Assembly (NCBI GenBank): GCA_031288935.1
Contig: JAITQL010000178.1
Coordinates: forward strand, 1-5,975
Direction: 5' to 3'
DNA length: 5,975 nucleotides
DNA from: Tannerella sp.
Lineage (GTDB): Bacteria; Bacteroidota; Bacteroidia; Bacteroidales; Tannerellaceae
Shown here piece after piece: positions 1 to 5,940 of the stretch. The notes under the pieces were generated by a model, which did not search any database, had not been told where the DNA came from, and saw only the letters and a program-made list of their open reading frames with translations. Within the stretch, counting starts at the first letter, position 1, and each line of letters starts with the position of its first letter. The position numbers and the translations under genes were made by a program.

Positions 1-2
1 AA

Positions 3-86
3 TATAATTATGATCAAAAAGAACATAATTATAGTGCGCGAGAGCATAATTATGGCAAACGAGAGTATAATTATGGCCGGCGAGGG
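3..86. repeat. 21-bp tandem repeat array with palindromic cores, cut by window edge
   Basis: Four units of exactly 21 bp start at 3, 24, 45 and 66. Each opens with YATAATTAT followed by G or A. The copy at 45-54 is the perfect 10-bp palindrome CATAATTATG, and the others differ at an end base. The 11-bp spacers vary but mostly end in GAGAG or a similar purine run. The period equals seven codons and also two helical turns. Two forward frames are open through it: one gives heptads of the form (N/S)-I-I-(M/I)-x-x-(E/K) ending at TAA 106-108, the other gives (Y/H)-N-Y-x-x-(R/K)-(E/G) ending at TGA 123-125. It could be the coding tail of an upstream gene or a non-coding binding-site array; the sequence does not settle which. 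Confidence 0.85.
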
Positions 87-121
87 CATGAAACTTCGGA
101 ACGATTAAGGAACAGCAAACG

Positions 122-450
122 ATGATTGTTGCAGACAAACCGGCAGGCGTAAGCGGAACGGGCAAGATCGCGTTTTCCCTGAATGTCCCGACCGATGCGA
201 GTATCAACAGCGGTACTTTCTCGCTTAAACTTCCCGAAGGTCTGGCGGTGGATGTAAATGCTACGGCGCTGGATGAAAACATTGCGGCCGGTTACAACTT
301 GTCCATTTCAAATAAAGGCGACAGCCGGCTGTTTAAGAGTGCGACGGAAACTGCTGCCTGTCAAAAAATACTGGATATTGTGTGCCGTACCGAAATCGGT
401 ATCCTGCGGTACTTACAAGGCCGGCATCAACAATTTGCCGTTCGCTTTTT
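122..450 (+). pseudogene. Remnant of a secreted/surface protein C-terminal domain, frameshifted and truncated
   Basis: The first frame (ATG 122) reads MIVADKPAGVSGTGKIAFSL and continues with alternating beta-strand-like segments (a SGTFSLKLPEG motif, then NLSISNKGDSRLF). From memory this resembles domains near the C-terminus of Bacteroidales leucine-rich-repeat/BspA-like surface proteins. Similarity leaves this frame near KILDIVCRTE (about 391) and resumes in the next frame as SVSCGTYKAGINNLPFAF (about 397-450). Joining the two frames gives a continuous domain, so a small indel has broken it, most simply a 2-base loss near 388-401. It has no signal peptide or proper N-terminus, and after about 450 the DNA belongs to the opposite-strand DUF268 gene. 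The ATG at 122 is probably an internal Met of a once larger gene. It is very unlikely to make a functional product. The family call is from recall; the frameshift logic is visible in the sequence. Confidence 0.55.
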
Positions 451-1242
451 CCGCAGTTCAAAAATACCGCAACCATACCAGCATCCGAAATTATCCGCAA
501 TCGCCTGTTCCGAAAACGGACAGTCTGCATGAAAATCCCCTGCGTCGTCCACATACGAAAACGACAGCAGCTCGTAGTCATCCCCCAGCAATTCCCACAG
601 GTACGCCAGCGAAAACACCCGGTGAGCATTGAACTCGATGCGCTGTTTCCCGACCGGTACGGAAAAGTAAAACCGGCCGCCCGGCAACAGCATCCGGGTA
701 ATATTCCGGATCGCCTTCACGTGTCCGTTGTAATCAACCGGATCGCCGTAGCGTCCCAGCCCGAAATGCTCGATCGAATGAAGCGCCGAAACCGAATCGC
801 AATACCCCTCCAGTCCCTCCGGCAACTGCATCAGGTCGGCCTTTTTGAAACGGATATTCGGCACGTGACTTGTCACGTCGCGTATGTCGAAAACCTCGAT
901 CTCGCGAAACACGGCCACATGCGCTACAAACCCGTCCGTCCTCGAACCGATGTCGACGTGCCTCACCGGTCTGGCCGCGAAAATCTTTCCCGCCACATGC
1001 AGATCCTGATAAAAATAATGCCCCCTCATCGTCCCTGCTGCCGTAAACCGGTCGCCAAGAATCGGAAAGCATGCCTTTATCGGAAACGCCGCACTGCCGT
1101 CCCGCGCCTTCTGCCGCCTGATGCACATCCAGTCGCGGACATAAAACGCCGCTCCACGCACGCTTCCCAGCAGCGCCAGCGGGTTGAACCCCGTAATGCC
1201 CACAAAAACCTGGGCCATTCGCTTGAAAGATGAATTATACAT
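427..1242 (-). CDS. DUF268 family protein, probable SAM-dependent methyltransferase-like
   Basis: This encodes 271 residues from ATG 1242 to TGA at 427. A class-I SAM-methyltransferase-like core is visible: HVDIGSRTDGFVAHV at residues 95-109 (the glycine-containing motif I strand and loop), the family signature SVSALHSIEHFGLGRYGDP at about 150-168 followed by DYNGH, then MLLPGGRFYFSVPVG at about 184-198 and RIEFNAHRVFS at 201-211. These match the DUF268 family, which has no firmly established biochemical role; its relatives in Bacteroidales often sit in surface-polysaccharide regions, so methylation of a sugar or other small acceptor is an inference. The N-terminal 60 residues are mildly hydrophobic and lack a clear cleavable signal. 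An alternative start is Met9 (1218). The last residues, RTANC, are encoded by DNA of the neighbouring remnant gene, so the natural C-terminus probably ended near FELRKK. A TAnnTTTG box lies 41 bp upstream of the start. Confidence 0.85.
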   Translation of the reverse strand: MYNSSFKRMAQVFVGITGFNPLALLGSVRGAAFYVRDWMCIRRQKARDGSAAFPIKACFPILGDRFTAAGTMRGHYFYQDLHVAGKIFAARPVRHVDIGSRTDGFVAHVAVFREIEVFDIRDVTSHVPNIRFKKADLMQLPEGLEGYCDSVSALHSIEHFGLGRYGDPVDYNGHVKAIRNITRMLLPGGRFYFSVPVGKQRIEFNAHRVFSLAYLWELLGDDYELLSFSYVDDAGDFHADCPFSEQAIADNFGCWYGCGIFELRKKRTANC

Positions 1243-1252
1243 ACCTGTTAAT

Positions 1253-1306
1253 TTTAATTGAAACCAATGTCATTCAGAGGCACAAAAGTACGAATTTAAT
1301 TGAAAC
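1253..1306. repeat. Pair of 12-bp direct repeats flanking the DUF268 promoter
   Basis: TTTAATTGAAAC occurs perfectly at 1253-1264 and 1295-1306, 42 bp apart (about four helical turns). One copy lies just upstream of the minus-strand -7 box and the other in the predicted leader, a placement compatible with an operator pair. AT-rich composition makes chance less unlikely than 12 matching bases would suggest. Confidence 0.6.
1283..1290 (-). promoter_or_regulatory. Bacteroidales -7 promoter box for the DUF268 gene
   Basis: Read on the minus strand the site is TACTTTTG, an exact match to the Bacteroides -7 consensus TAnnTTTG. It would start a transcript near 1276 with a leader of about 35 nt before ATG 1242. 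A good TTTG -33 box at the usual spacing is not seen; the nearest candidate is TTTC, which is too close. Confidence 0.5.
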
Positions 1307-1325
1307 TGCCTTCCCGCCTGGCGGT

Positions 1326-1477
1326 AATTCAAGATTCAAGATTCAAAATTCAAGATTACGGCGGCATATAAAGGGATGGACGCTAAACAGGTTTGTATTG
1401 AGAATCATGAAATGAACTTTGAACTTTCCCTGTTCGTGCCATTCGTGGACAGCACATTGAATCTTGAATCTTGAATT
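1326..1477. repeat. Long inverted repeat of TTCAAGATT units
   Basis: The left arm at 1326-1357 is built from tandem ATTCAAGATT-type units (three perfect TTCAAGATT and one TTCAAAATT variant). The right arm at 1457-1477 is the exact reverse complement of 1326-1346, a 21-bp perfect match. The 110-nt loop also contains a tandem GAACTTT pair (1414-1427) and a TTCGTG pair (1433-1438 and 1442-1447). No reading frame in it looks real. The right arm runs into the GH125 promoter. AT-rich repeats of this kind resemble dispersed intergenic repeats known in Bacteroidetes; transcript hairpin formation is possible but unproven. Confidence 0.8.
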
Positions 1478-1491
1478 TTTATATATCTTTG
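1464..1491 (+). promoter_or_regulatory. Bacteroidales-type promoter for the GH125 gene
   Basis: TATCTTTG at 1484-1491 matches the TAnnTTTG -7 box exactly. A TTG at 1464-1466, 17 bp upstream, is a plausible -33 element and is supplied by the right arm of the inverted repeat. The transcript would start near 1498, leaving about 34 nt before ATG 1532. This favours that start over the in-frame ATG at 1502, which would be nearly leaderless. Confidence 0.65.
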
Positions 1492-1531
1492 CGGGAGTCA
1501 AATGAAACAATGTCATGAACCGGACAAGATT

Positions 1532-3014
1532 ATGAACAGAAAAAATTTTAAGACAGCGGGCATTGCCGTGGCGATGCTGGCGGGGCTGGCCGGAAGTCAG
1601 CCGGTCGACGCAGCCGGTCGACGCAGCCGGTTGTACCCTGGAAAGGGACAATACGAACGTCGTCGTCGCCGAATATGCCAAGAGCAACCGTCCGCCCAAA
1701 TCCGAACGGCTGTTTTCCTCCAAAGCCATTGAAAGGGAGATTGTACGCATCAAGAAGTTGCTGACCCATCCCAAACTGGCGTGGATGTTCGAAAACTGTT
1801 TTCCGAACACGCTGGATACGACCGTGCATTACCGCGCCATCGAGGGCGAGGACGATACGTTCGTGTATACCGGCGACATACATGCCATGTGGCTGCGCGA
1901 TTCCGGAGCGCAGGTATGGCCTTACGTGCCGTTTGCGAAACAGGACGAGGCGCTGCGGAAAATGATCCGGGGCGTCATTCTCCGCCAGCTCAAATGTATC
2001 AACATCGACCCCTATGCCAATGCGTTCAACGATGGCCCCGCGGGCAGCGAGTGGGCAAAAGACCTGACGGCAATGCTCCCCGAACTGCACGAGCGCAAGT
2101 GGGAGGTTGATTCGCTGTGCTATCCGTTGCGCCTGGCCTATTATTACTGGGAAGTAACCGGCGACGACAGTGTTTTCAAAACCCCGGAATGGTTGCAGGC
2201 CGTCGGGCGCATCCTGCAAACCTTCCGCGAACAGCAGCGCAGGGAATCTCCGGGGCCTTACCGGTTTCAGCGCATCACGGCCACTGCGACCGATACGCAG
2301 CCTAACGGCGGATGGGGGAATCCGGTGAAACCGGTCGGACTGATCGCGTCGGCTTTCCGCCCGTCGGACGATGCAACGGTCTTGCAGTTTCTTGTTCCCT
2401 CCAATTTCTTTGCCGTTTCTTCCCTGAGAAAAGCGGCGGAAATCCTGCGCACCGTCAACAGGAATGAGGAACTGGCATCCGGGTGTACCGCACTGGCACA
2501 GGAAGTGGAAACGGCGCTGCAACGCCATGCCGTCTGTCAGCATCCGGAATACGGGCCTGTCTATGCGTATGAAGTGGACGGCTTCGGAGGCCGGTTGCTG
2601 ATGGACGATGCCAATGTTCCCAGTCTGCTGGCGATGGCGTATCTCGGAGATACAGACCTTAACGACCCCGTGTACCGGAATACGCGCCGTTTCGTCTGGA
2701 GCAGCGACAATCCCTGTTTCTACAGCGGCAAGGCCGGTGAAGGCATCGGCAGCCCGCACACCGGATACGACATGATATGGCCCATGTCCGTTATCATGAG
2801 AGCCTTCACCAGCCGCGACGACCGGGAGATAAGGGAATGTGTCCGGATGCTGCTGGATACGGACAACGGGACGGGCTTCATCCATGAATCGTTCCACAGG
2901 GACGATGCTTCGAAATTTACCCGCGAATGGTTTGCGTGGCAAAACACGCTCTTCGGCGAACTGATTCTCAAACTGGTCAAAGACGGAAAAACAGACCTCC
3001 TGAACAGTTTGTAA
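1532..3014 (+). CDS. GH125 exo-alpha-1,6-mannosidase, secreted, frameshifted by a 13-bp duplication
   Basis: Glycoside hydrolase family 125 enzymes release terminal alpha-1,6-linked mannose from N-glycans and mannans. The catalytic part is complete: SERLFSSKAIEREIVRIKKL, GDIHAMWLRDSGAQ, EVDSLCYPLRLAYYYWE, RPSDDATVLQFLVPSNFF, GGRLLMDDANVPS, FYSGKAGEGIGSPHTG and GFIHESF. By comparison with the Clostridium perfringens enzyme, the acid is probably Asp in SDDA (about residue 275 of the restored protein) and the base Glu in HESF (about 448). Their 173-residue spacing fits that enzyme as I recall it. The N-terminus MNRKNFKTAGIAVAMLAGLA is an export signal, faintly Tat-like. It lies in a different frame from the catalytic domain, owing to a tandem 13-bp duplication at 1598-1623. 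With one copy removed the frames join as SQPVDAAGCTLERDN, giving 489 residues. As written, ATG 1532 yields only 66 residues ending at 1732. The catalytic frame has only a TTG (1563) as an upstream start, and its first ATG is inside the domain. No other glycan-use genes adjoin it. Confidence 0.92.
1598..1631 (+). repeat. 13-bp tandem duplication in the GH125 signal-peptide region
   Basis: CAGCCGGTCGACG occurs at 1598-1610 and 1611-1623 and is followed by the 8-bp partial copy CAGCCGGT at 1624-1631. Because 13 is not a multiple of three, the extra copy shifts the frame. A single-copy allele would still keep two CAGCCGGT repeats 13 bp apart, a substrate for replication slippage in either direction. 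Confidence 0.95.
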
Positions 3015-3065
3015 ACAGATACTGCAAGCGGGATGAAACGGTGCATGGACAGGTTCAGCATTCAA

Positions 3066-3104
3066 TGCCGGAATCCTTTTGGACTCTTGAACCCGGCACT
3101 TTTT
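3066..3104 (+). terminator. Possible rho-independent terminator after GH125
   Basis: TGCCGG at 3066-3071 pairs with CCGGCA at 3093-3098, and five Ts follow at 3100-3104. An inner hairpin (TCC, TTTT loop, GGA at 3074-3083) could alternatively form. The outer stem is only 6 bp with a long loop, so strength is uncertain, but the position 52 bp after the GH125 stop is right. Confidence 0.45.
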
Positions 3105-3148
3105 CATTTCACAAAACCTGTTGTTTCACCGGTCAAAATAAATCTGTC

Positions 3149-3778
3149 ATGATCTTTTTTTTCGGAACCCGTTCATCACATCTCAAATCCACCATGCTGG
3201 ATTACGAAACCTGTCCGAACTGCGGACAGCAGAACCAAATTCAATGCAGCGTCTACGGGAGTTACGCGCATTTTTTCCGGATACCCCTCTTCCCCACGGG
3301 CAAGTCGGTGCATGCACAATGCCGGCATTGCGGCGCCCAATGGGACGTTTATTGCATGACGCCTGAAATCAGGCAGGCGGCGCTCCGCTTTCGCACGGAA
3401 CAGCGAAAACCGATCCTGCATTTTACGGGACTGATCCTTTTTGCGCTCTTTCTCGGATTTCTGGTCTTTGGAGCGCACGTGGCCGGTACAAACAGGCAGC
3501 GTTTTCTGGCAGACCCGCAGGTAAACGACTGTTATGTGCTCCGAAATTCCGGCGACGGATACTATACCCTTGCACGTATCGAAGCAATCGAAGGAGACAC
3601 GGTCTGGCTTTCGTTCAACGGGTATTCTGCCGGCAGAAGTACGCGGTTAGACAAATATAACAAAGACGAATATTTCGGCGAAGACCTGTATCCCTTTTTG
3701 AAAAAAGAGCTTGATTTCAAAGGCGATGAAGACGGATTCCTGTTGCATAAGATCATTCGTCCCAAGACATATGAGTAA
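3149..3778 (+). CDS. Zinc-ribbon single-pass membrane protein of unknown function
   Basis: 209 residues from ATG 3149. It begins MIFFFGTRSS, a start I recognise from Bacteroidales zinc-ribbon proteins, which is why I choose it over longer in-frame extensions that run back into the GH125 gene. Residues 22-61 form a zinc ribbon with C22-x2-C25 (CPNCG) and C58-x2-C61 (CRHCG), separated by YAHFFRIPLFPTGKSVHAQ. This resembles the compact zinc-ribbon family found next to membrane anchors. One strongly hydrophobic helix spans about residues 88-110 (ILHFTGLILFALFLGFLVFG). The remaining 99 residues contain a beta-rich stretch (DCYVLRNSGDGYYTLARIEA, DTVWLSFNGYS) and an acidic/aromatic tail; they probably lie across the membrane from the zinc ribbon. 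No catalytic motif is visible and no function should be assumed. An alternative start is ATG 3194, just before the zinc ribbon. A terminator follows, so it is probably monocistronic. Confidence 0.85.
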   Translation: MIFFFGTRSSHLKSTMLDYETCPNCGQQNQIQCSVYGSYAHFFRIPLFPTGKSVHAQCRHCGAQWDVYCMTPEIRQAALRFRTEQRKPILHFTGLILFALFLGFLVFGAHVAGTNRQRFLADPQVNDCYVLRNSGDGYYTLARIEAIEGDTVWLSFNGYSAGRSTRLDKYNKDEYFGEDLYPFLKKELDFKGDEDGFLLHKIIRPKTYE

Positions 3779-3797
3779 AAGGAAAGGGAAGGTATAA

Positions 3798-3823
3798 GCA
3801 GAGGTGCAAAGCCTCTGTTTTTT
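3798..3823 (+). terminator. Rho-independent terminator after the zinc-ribbon gene
   Basis: CAGAGG (3799-3804) and CCTCTG (3812-3817) form a 6-bp GC-rich stem with a 7-nt loop, extendable by a G-T pair, followed directly by six Ts (3818-3823). It lies 20 bp after the stop codon and separates this gene from dnaK. Confidence 0.85.
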
Positions 3824-3838
3824 GGCAGGAGAAGTCAA

Positions 3839-3868
3839 ATTGTCCGTCATATTGTCAGCATCTGTCAG
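3839..3868 (+). promoter_or_regulatory. TGTC repeats upstream of the dnaK promoter, possible activator sites
   Basis: ATTGTC (3839-3844), ATTGTCAG (3851-3858) and CTGTCAG (3862-3868) give three TGTC cores spaced 12 and 10 bp, roughly one helical turn each. They lie about 35-60 bp upstream of the sigma-54-like site, where an enhancer-binding activator could sit. The link to dnaK control is inferred; no known operator sequence was recognised. Confidence 0.35.
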
Positions 3869-3899
3869 TTTAATTCCTTTTGCCGGGCGTCTATTCCAT

Positions 3900-3916
3900 T
3901 TGGCACACAATTTGAA
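3900..3916 (+). promoter_or_regulatory. Sigma-54-like -24/-12 promoter for dnaK
   Basis: TTGGCACACAATTTGAA matches the RpoN consensus TGGCAC-N5-TTGC at exact spacing, with one deviation: the C of the -12 element is A. The predicted start is near 3927, leaving about 40 nt of AT-rich leader before ATG 3968. No TAnnTTTG box or CIRCE-type inverted repeat is seen in the 190 bp upstream of dnaK. Bacteroidetes do encode RpoN. Confidence 0.5.
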
Positions 3917-3967
3917 GTGATACCATAAAAAAACAATAAAATCTGAAAGGCAATTATATAAAAACTT

Positions 3968-5908
3968 ATGGGAAAGATTATAGGAATTGATTGAGGAACT
4001 ACCAACTCGTGCGTGTCCGTACTGGAGGGCAACGAACCGGTAGTCATCGCGAACAGCGAAGGCAAAAGAACGACGCCATCCATTGTGGCGTTTGTGGAAG
4101 GGGGCGAGCGCAAAGTGGGCGATCCGGCCAAACGACAGGCCATCACCAACCCGCAGAAAACGATTTTCTCCATCAAACGCTTTATGGGTGAGTCATACGA
4201 CCAGGTACAGAAGGAAATCTCACGCGTTCCTTACAAGGTGGCGCGGGGAGATAACAATACTCCGCGTGTGGATATAGACGGGCGTCTCTACACGCCGCAG
4301 GAAATCTCGGCCATGGTTCTTCAGAAGATGAAGAAAACGGCGGAAGATTACCTGGGACAGGAGGTGACAGACGCCGTAATCACCGTGCCGGCATACTTCA
4401 GCGATGCACAGCGCCAGGCGACCAAGGAAGCCGGCGAGATAGCCGGGCTGAACGTGCGACGCATCGTCAACGAACCGACAGCGGCTTCTTTGGCATACGG
4501 ACTGGACAAGGCATCGAAAGACATGAAAATTGCGGTATTCGACCTTGGCGGCGGTACGTTTGACATTTCCATCCTCGAATTGGGCGGCGGTGTATTTGAA
4601 GTGAAATCAACGAACGGTGACACGCATCTTGGCGGTGACGATTTCGATCACGTGATCATCGACTGGCTGGCGGAAGAATTTCTGAAAGACGAAGGCGCCG
4701 ACCTGCGGAAGGATCCTATTGCGCTTCAGCGTCTGAAAGAAGCAGCCGAAAAGGCAAAAATCGAACTGTCGAGTTCGACAAGTACCGAAATCAACCTGCC
4801 GTACATCATGCCGGTGGACAATGTCCCCAGACACCTGGTGAAAACGCTGACGCGCGCCAAGTTCGAACAATTGGCCGACAAGTTGATACAGGCTTGTATC
4901 GAACCGTGCAAGAAAGCGCTTTCCGACGCCGCCATGTCGACATCCGACATAGACGAAGTCATCCTGGTCGGCGGGTCGACCCGTATCCCGGCCATACAGG
5001 AACTGGTAGAGAAGTTTTTCGGCAAAGCTCCTTCCAAAGGAGTGAATCCGGACGAAGTGGTGGCCGTCGGCGCAGCCATACAGGGCGGTGTGATGAGCGG
5101 CGAAGTGAAAGACGTGGTGTTGCTGGACGTCACTCCGCTTTCGCTGGGTATCGAGACGATGGGGAGTGTGATGACGCGCCTGATTGACGCCAATACGACC
5201 ATCCCGACCAAGAAATCGGAAGTGTTTACCACGGCTGCCGATAACCAGCCGTCTGTCGAGATTCATATTCTTCAGGGCGAACGTCCGCTTGCAAGAGACA
5301 ACAAGTCCATCGGACGGTTCCACCTGGACGGCATACCGCCTGCTCCGCGTGGCGTACCGCAGATTGAAGTGGCATTCGACATCGACGCCAACGGGATTCT
5401 CAATGTATCGGCCAAAGACAAAGGCACCGGCAAAGTACAAAGTATCCGCATCGAAGCCTCCAGCGGACTGAGCGACGAGGAAGTGAAACGGATGAAGGAA
5501 GAAGCGGCCGCCAATGCCGAAGCGGACAAGAAAGAGAAGGAACGTATTGAGAAAATCAATCAGGCCGACAGTACGATTTTCCAAACGGAAAAGCAACTGA
5601 AAGACTTGGGCGACAAACTTCCGGCGGACAAGAAATCACAAATCGAAGCGGCGCTGGGTAAACTGAAAGATGCACATAAAACGCAGGATATTGCAGCTAT
5701 CGACAGCGCCATGACCGAACTGAACAGCGTATTCCAGGCAGCCAGCCAGGACCTGTACAATGCGCAGAACGGCCCGTCCGGAGGTGCGCAGGGTAATCCG
5801 TTTGAAGGCCCAAATGGTCCCTTTGGCGGAGGTAGCAATCCGAATGGGGAAAGTTCCGATTCAAATGGCGGCGGTGTGACAGATGTGGATTTTGAGGAAG
5901 TGAAGTGA
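3968..5908 (+). CDS. dnaK: Chaperone DnaK (Hsp70), with an in-frame TGA at codon 9
   Basis: The ATP-driven Hsp70 chaperone that binds exposed hydrophobic peptides in the cytoplasm with DnaJ and GrpE. From ATG 3968 the frame reads MGKIIGID, then TGA (3992-3994), then [12 protein letters not shown] and onward without another stop to 5908, 646 codon positions, normal for Bacteroidales. Visible landmarks in full-length numbering: [17 protein letters not shown] at about 140-156, phosphate-2 loop FDLGGGTFD at 191-199, adenosine motif VGGSTRIP at 334-341, interdomain linker [13 protein letters not shown] at 384-396, peptide-binding beta domain, charged helical lid from about 500, and a Gly/Asn-rich tail ending DVDFEEVK. 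The missing residue is the invariant Leu of DLGTTNS in the phosphate-1 loop. Restarting at GTG 4013 would lose residues 1-15 and that loop, so the product should not hydrolyse ATP normally. The gene is otherwise pristine, with no second lesion. dnaJ and grpE are not adjacent. Flanking terminators make it a single-gene unit. Confidence 0.96.
3992..3994 (+). other. Premature TGA stop in dnaK, at the Leu of DLGTTNS
   Basis: The codon between GAT (Asp8) and GGA (Gly10) is TGA, where DnaK proteins have Leu. The likely ancestral TTG differs by two adjacent substitutions and the length is unchanged, so this is not an indel. The gene's own terminator codon at 5906-5908 is also TGA, which argues against TGA being a sense codon in this organism. 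Confidence 0.95.
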
Positions 5909-5940
5909 CGCCCAAAAACAAACATTTAGCAAATGTAATT

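Noticed and set aside
3..86. CRISPR array
   Set aside because: The 21-bp period with 10-bp cores and 11-bp low-complexity spacers is far too short, and no cas genes are present.
120..125. ATGA overlap as evidence of an operon with translational coupling
   Set aside because: The downstream frame is a broken remnant whose ATG is probably an internal Met, so the overlap is most likely chance.
382..1233. 283-codon open frame on the plus strand opposite DUF268
   Set aside because: The minus-strand frame carries clear DUF268 motifs, whereas this one is an Arg/His/Pro-rich shadow.
1502..1531. GH125 translation start at ATG 1502
   Set aside because: It would begin about 4 nt after the predicted transcript start and adds a charged, cysteine/histidine-containing stretch ahead of a normal signal peptide; ATG 1532 fits better.
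1548..3107. 519-codon open frame on the minus strand across the GH125 gene
   Set aside because: It lies antisense to a recognisable enzyme, has no coherent domain, and is rich in residues typical of reverse-frame shadows in GC-rich coding DNA.
3779..3967. CIRCE/HrcA operator upstream of dnaK
   Set aside because: No TTAGCACTC-N9-GAGTGCTAA-like inverted repeat is visible.
3992..3994. TGA read as a sense codon (alternative genetic code or selenocysteine)
   Set aside because: TGA is also used as the true stop of dnaK and of DUF268, Trp is encoded by TGG throughout, and no selenocysteine-type hairpin was evident just downstream.
4607..5596. 329-codon open frame on the minus strand inside dnaK
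   Set aside because: Antisense shadow of a conserved coding region; no recognisable protein features or promoter.
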